DNA of 16,780 bases from Opitutales bacterium. Its GTDB lineage: Bacteria > Verrucomicrobiota > Verrucomicrobiae > Opitutales > CAG-312. Position numbers and translations under genes: made by a program. The stretch covers positions 1 through 16,780 of the forward strand of contig JAGAOA010000073.1 of the NCBI GenBank assembly GCA_017623955.1, read 5' to 3'. Of this stretch, positions 16,703 to 16,780 are shown one piece after another. The notes beneath the pieces are model-generated. The model had not been told where the DNA came from. It ran no database searches and saw only the letters and a list, made by a program, of their open reading frames with translations. Each line of letters opens with the position of its first letter. Position 1 is the first letter of the stretch.

Positions 16703-16779
16703 TTCGAGCTGGAATTTGTGTTTTGTGAGCCGTAGCGTACTATGTACGTGAGGCGATACGAAACCAAATAACAGCCGAA
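16703..16779. repeat. Long bulged imperfect hairpin at the right edge
   Basis: Nested arms pair across a TAT loop (16741-16743): CGTAC with GTACG, GCC (16729-16731) with GGC (16752-16754), ATTTG-T-GTTTTG (16714-16725) with CGAAACCAAAT (16759-16769), and TTCG-A-GCTG (16703-16711) with CAGCCGAA (16772-16779). Left-arm bulges are A16707 and T16719; small internal loops separate the blocks. About 27 pairs over 77 bases is well beyond chance. It is either a structured RNA, a dispersed palindromic element, or the edge of a feature continuing outside the window. It does not show the GTTRRRY boxes of an integron attC site. Confidence 0.6.
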
Positions 16780-16780
16780 A

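Noticed and set aside
16703..16779. Integron attC site
   Set aside because: The bulged palindrome is suggestive but the GTTRRRY/RYYYAAC core boxes are absent and there is no integrase gene in the window.

Overview
The window looks like chromosomal DNA from an AT-rich, Gram-negative (diderm) polysaccharide degrader. Most encoded proteins carry signal peptides or lipoprotein signals, and there is a tripartite RND efflux system that needs an outer membrane. Some genes have clear Shine-Dalgarno sites (AGGAGG before the RND permease). That argues against a typical Bacteroidota genome, which largely lacks them. A Lentisphaeria/Verrucomicrobiota-type gut or sediment bacterium would fit the mix of a large beta-repeat surface protein, GH2, CE15 and uncharacterised glycosidase-like proteins. 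The taxonomy is inference only.

Layout. (1) 1-1409, minus strand: the N-terminal 469 codons of a large secreted beta-strand-repeat protein that runs off the left edge. It has no stop in the window. (2) 1604-4552, minus: a secreted GH2 glycosidase, followed by a rho-independent terminator. (3) 4616-11104, minus: a tight efflux operon in the order membrane-fusion lipoprotein, RND permease, outer-membrane NodT/OprM factor, TetR regulator. The permease is cut into two in-frame parts by a single TAG codon at 9550-9552. (4) 11365-14527, plus: a secreted glycosidase-like protein (A) and a CE15-family esterase, probably one transcript. (5) 14593-16368, minus: a second glycosidase-like protein (B), clearly a paralogue of A, converging on the esterase across a perfect bidirectional terminator. 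(6) 16384-16780: no gene. It holds a probable promoter for B, four imperfect copies of a GC-rich repeat, and a long bulged hairpin at the right edge.

How the parts fit. GH2, A, B and the CE15-like esterase look like an exported carbohydrate-degrading set; a glucuronoyl-ester-containing glycan such as glucuronoxylan is a reasonable but unproven substrate. The efflux operon sits between GH2 and the A/CE15/B group and is probably unrelated in function. The two most interesting points are the A/B pair, which shares an Asp-x42-Glu pair and several motifs and may be an uncharacterised glycoside hydrolase family, and the amber-interrupted but otherwise intact RND permease.
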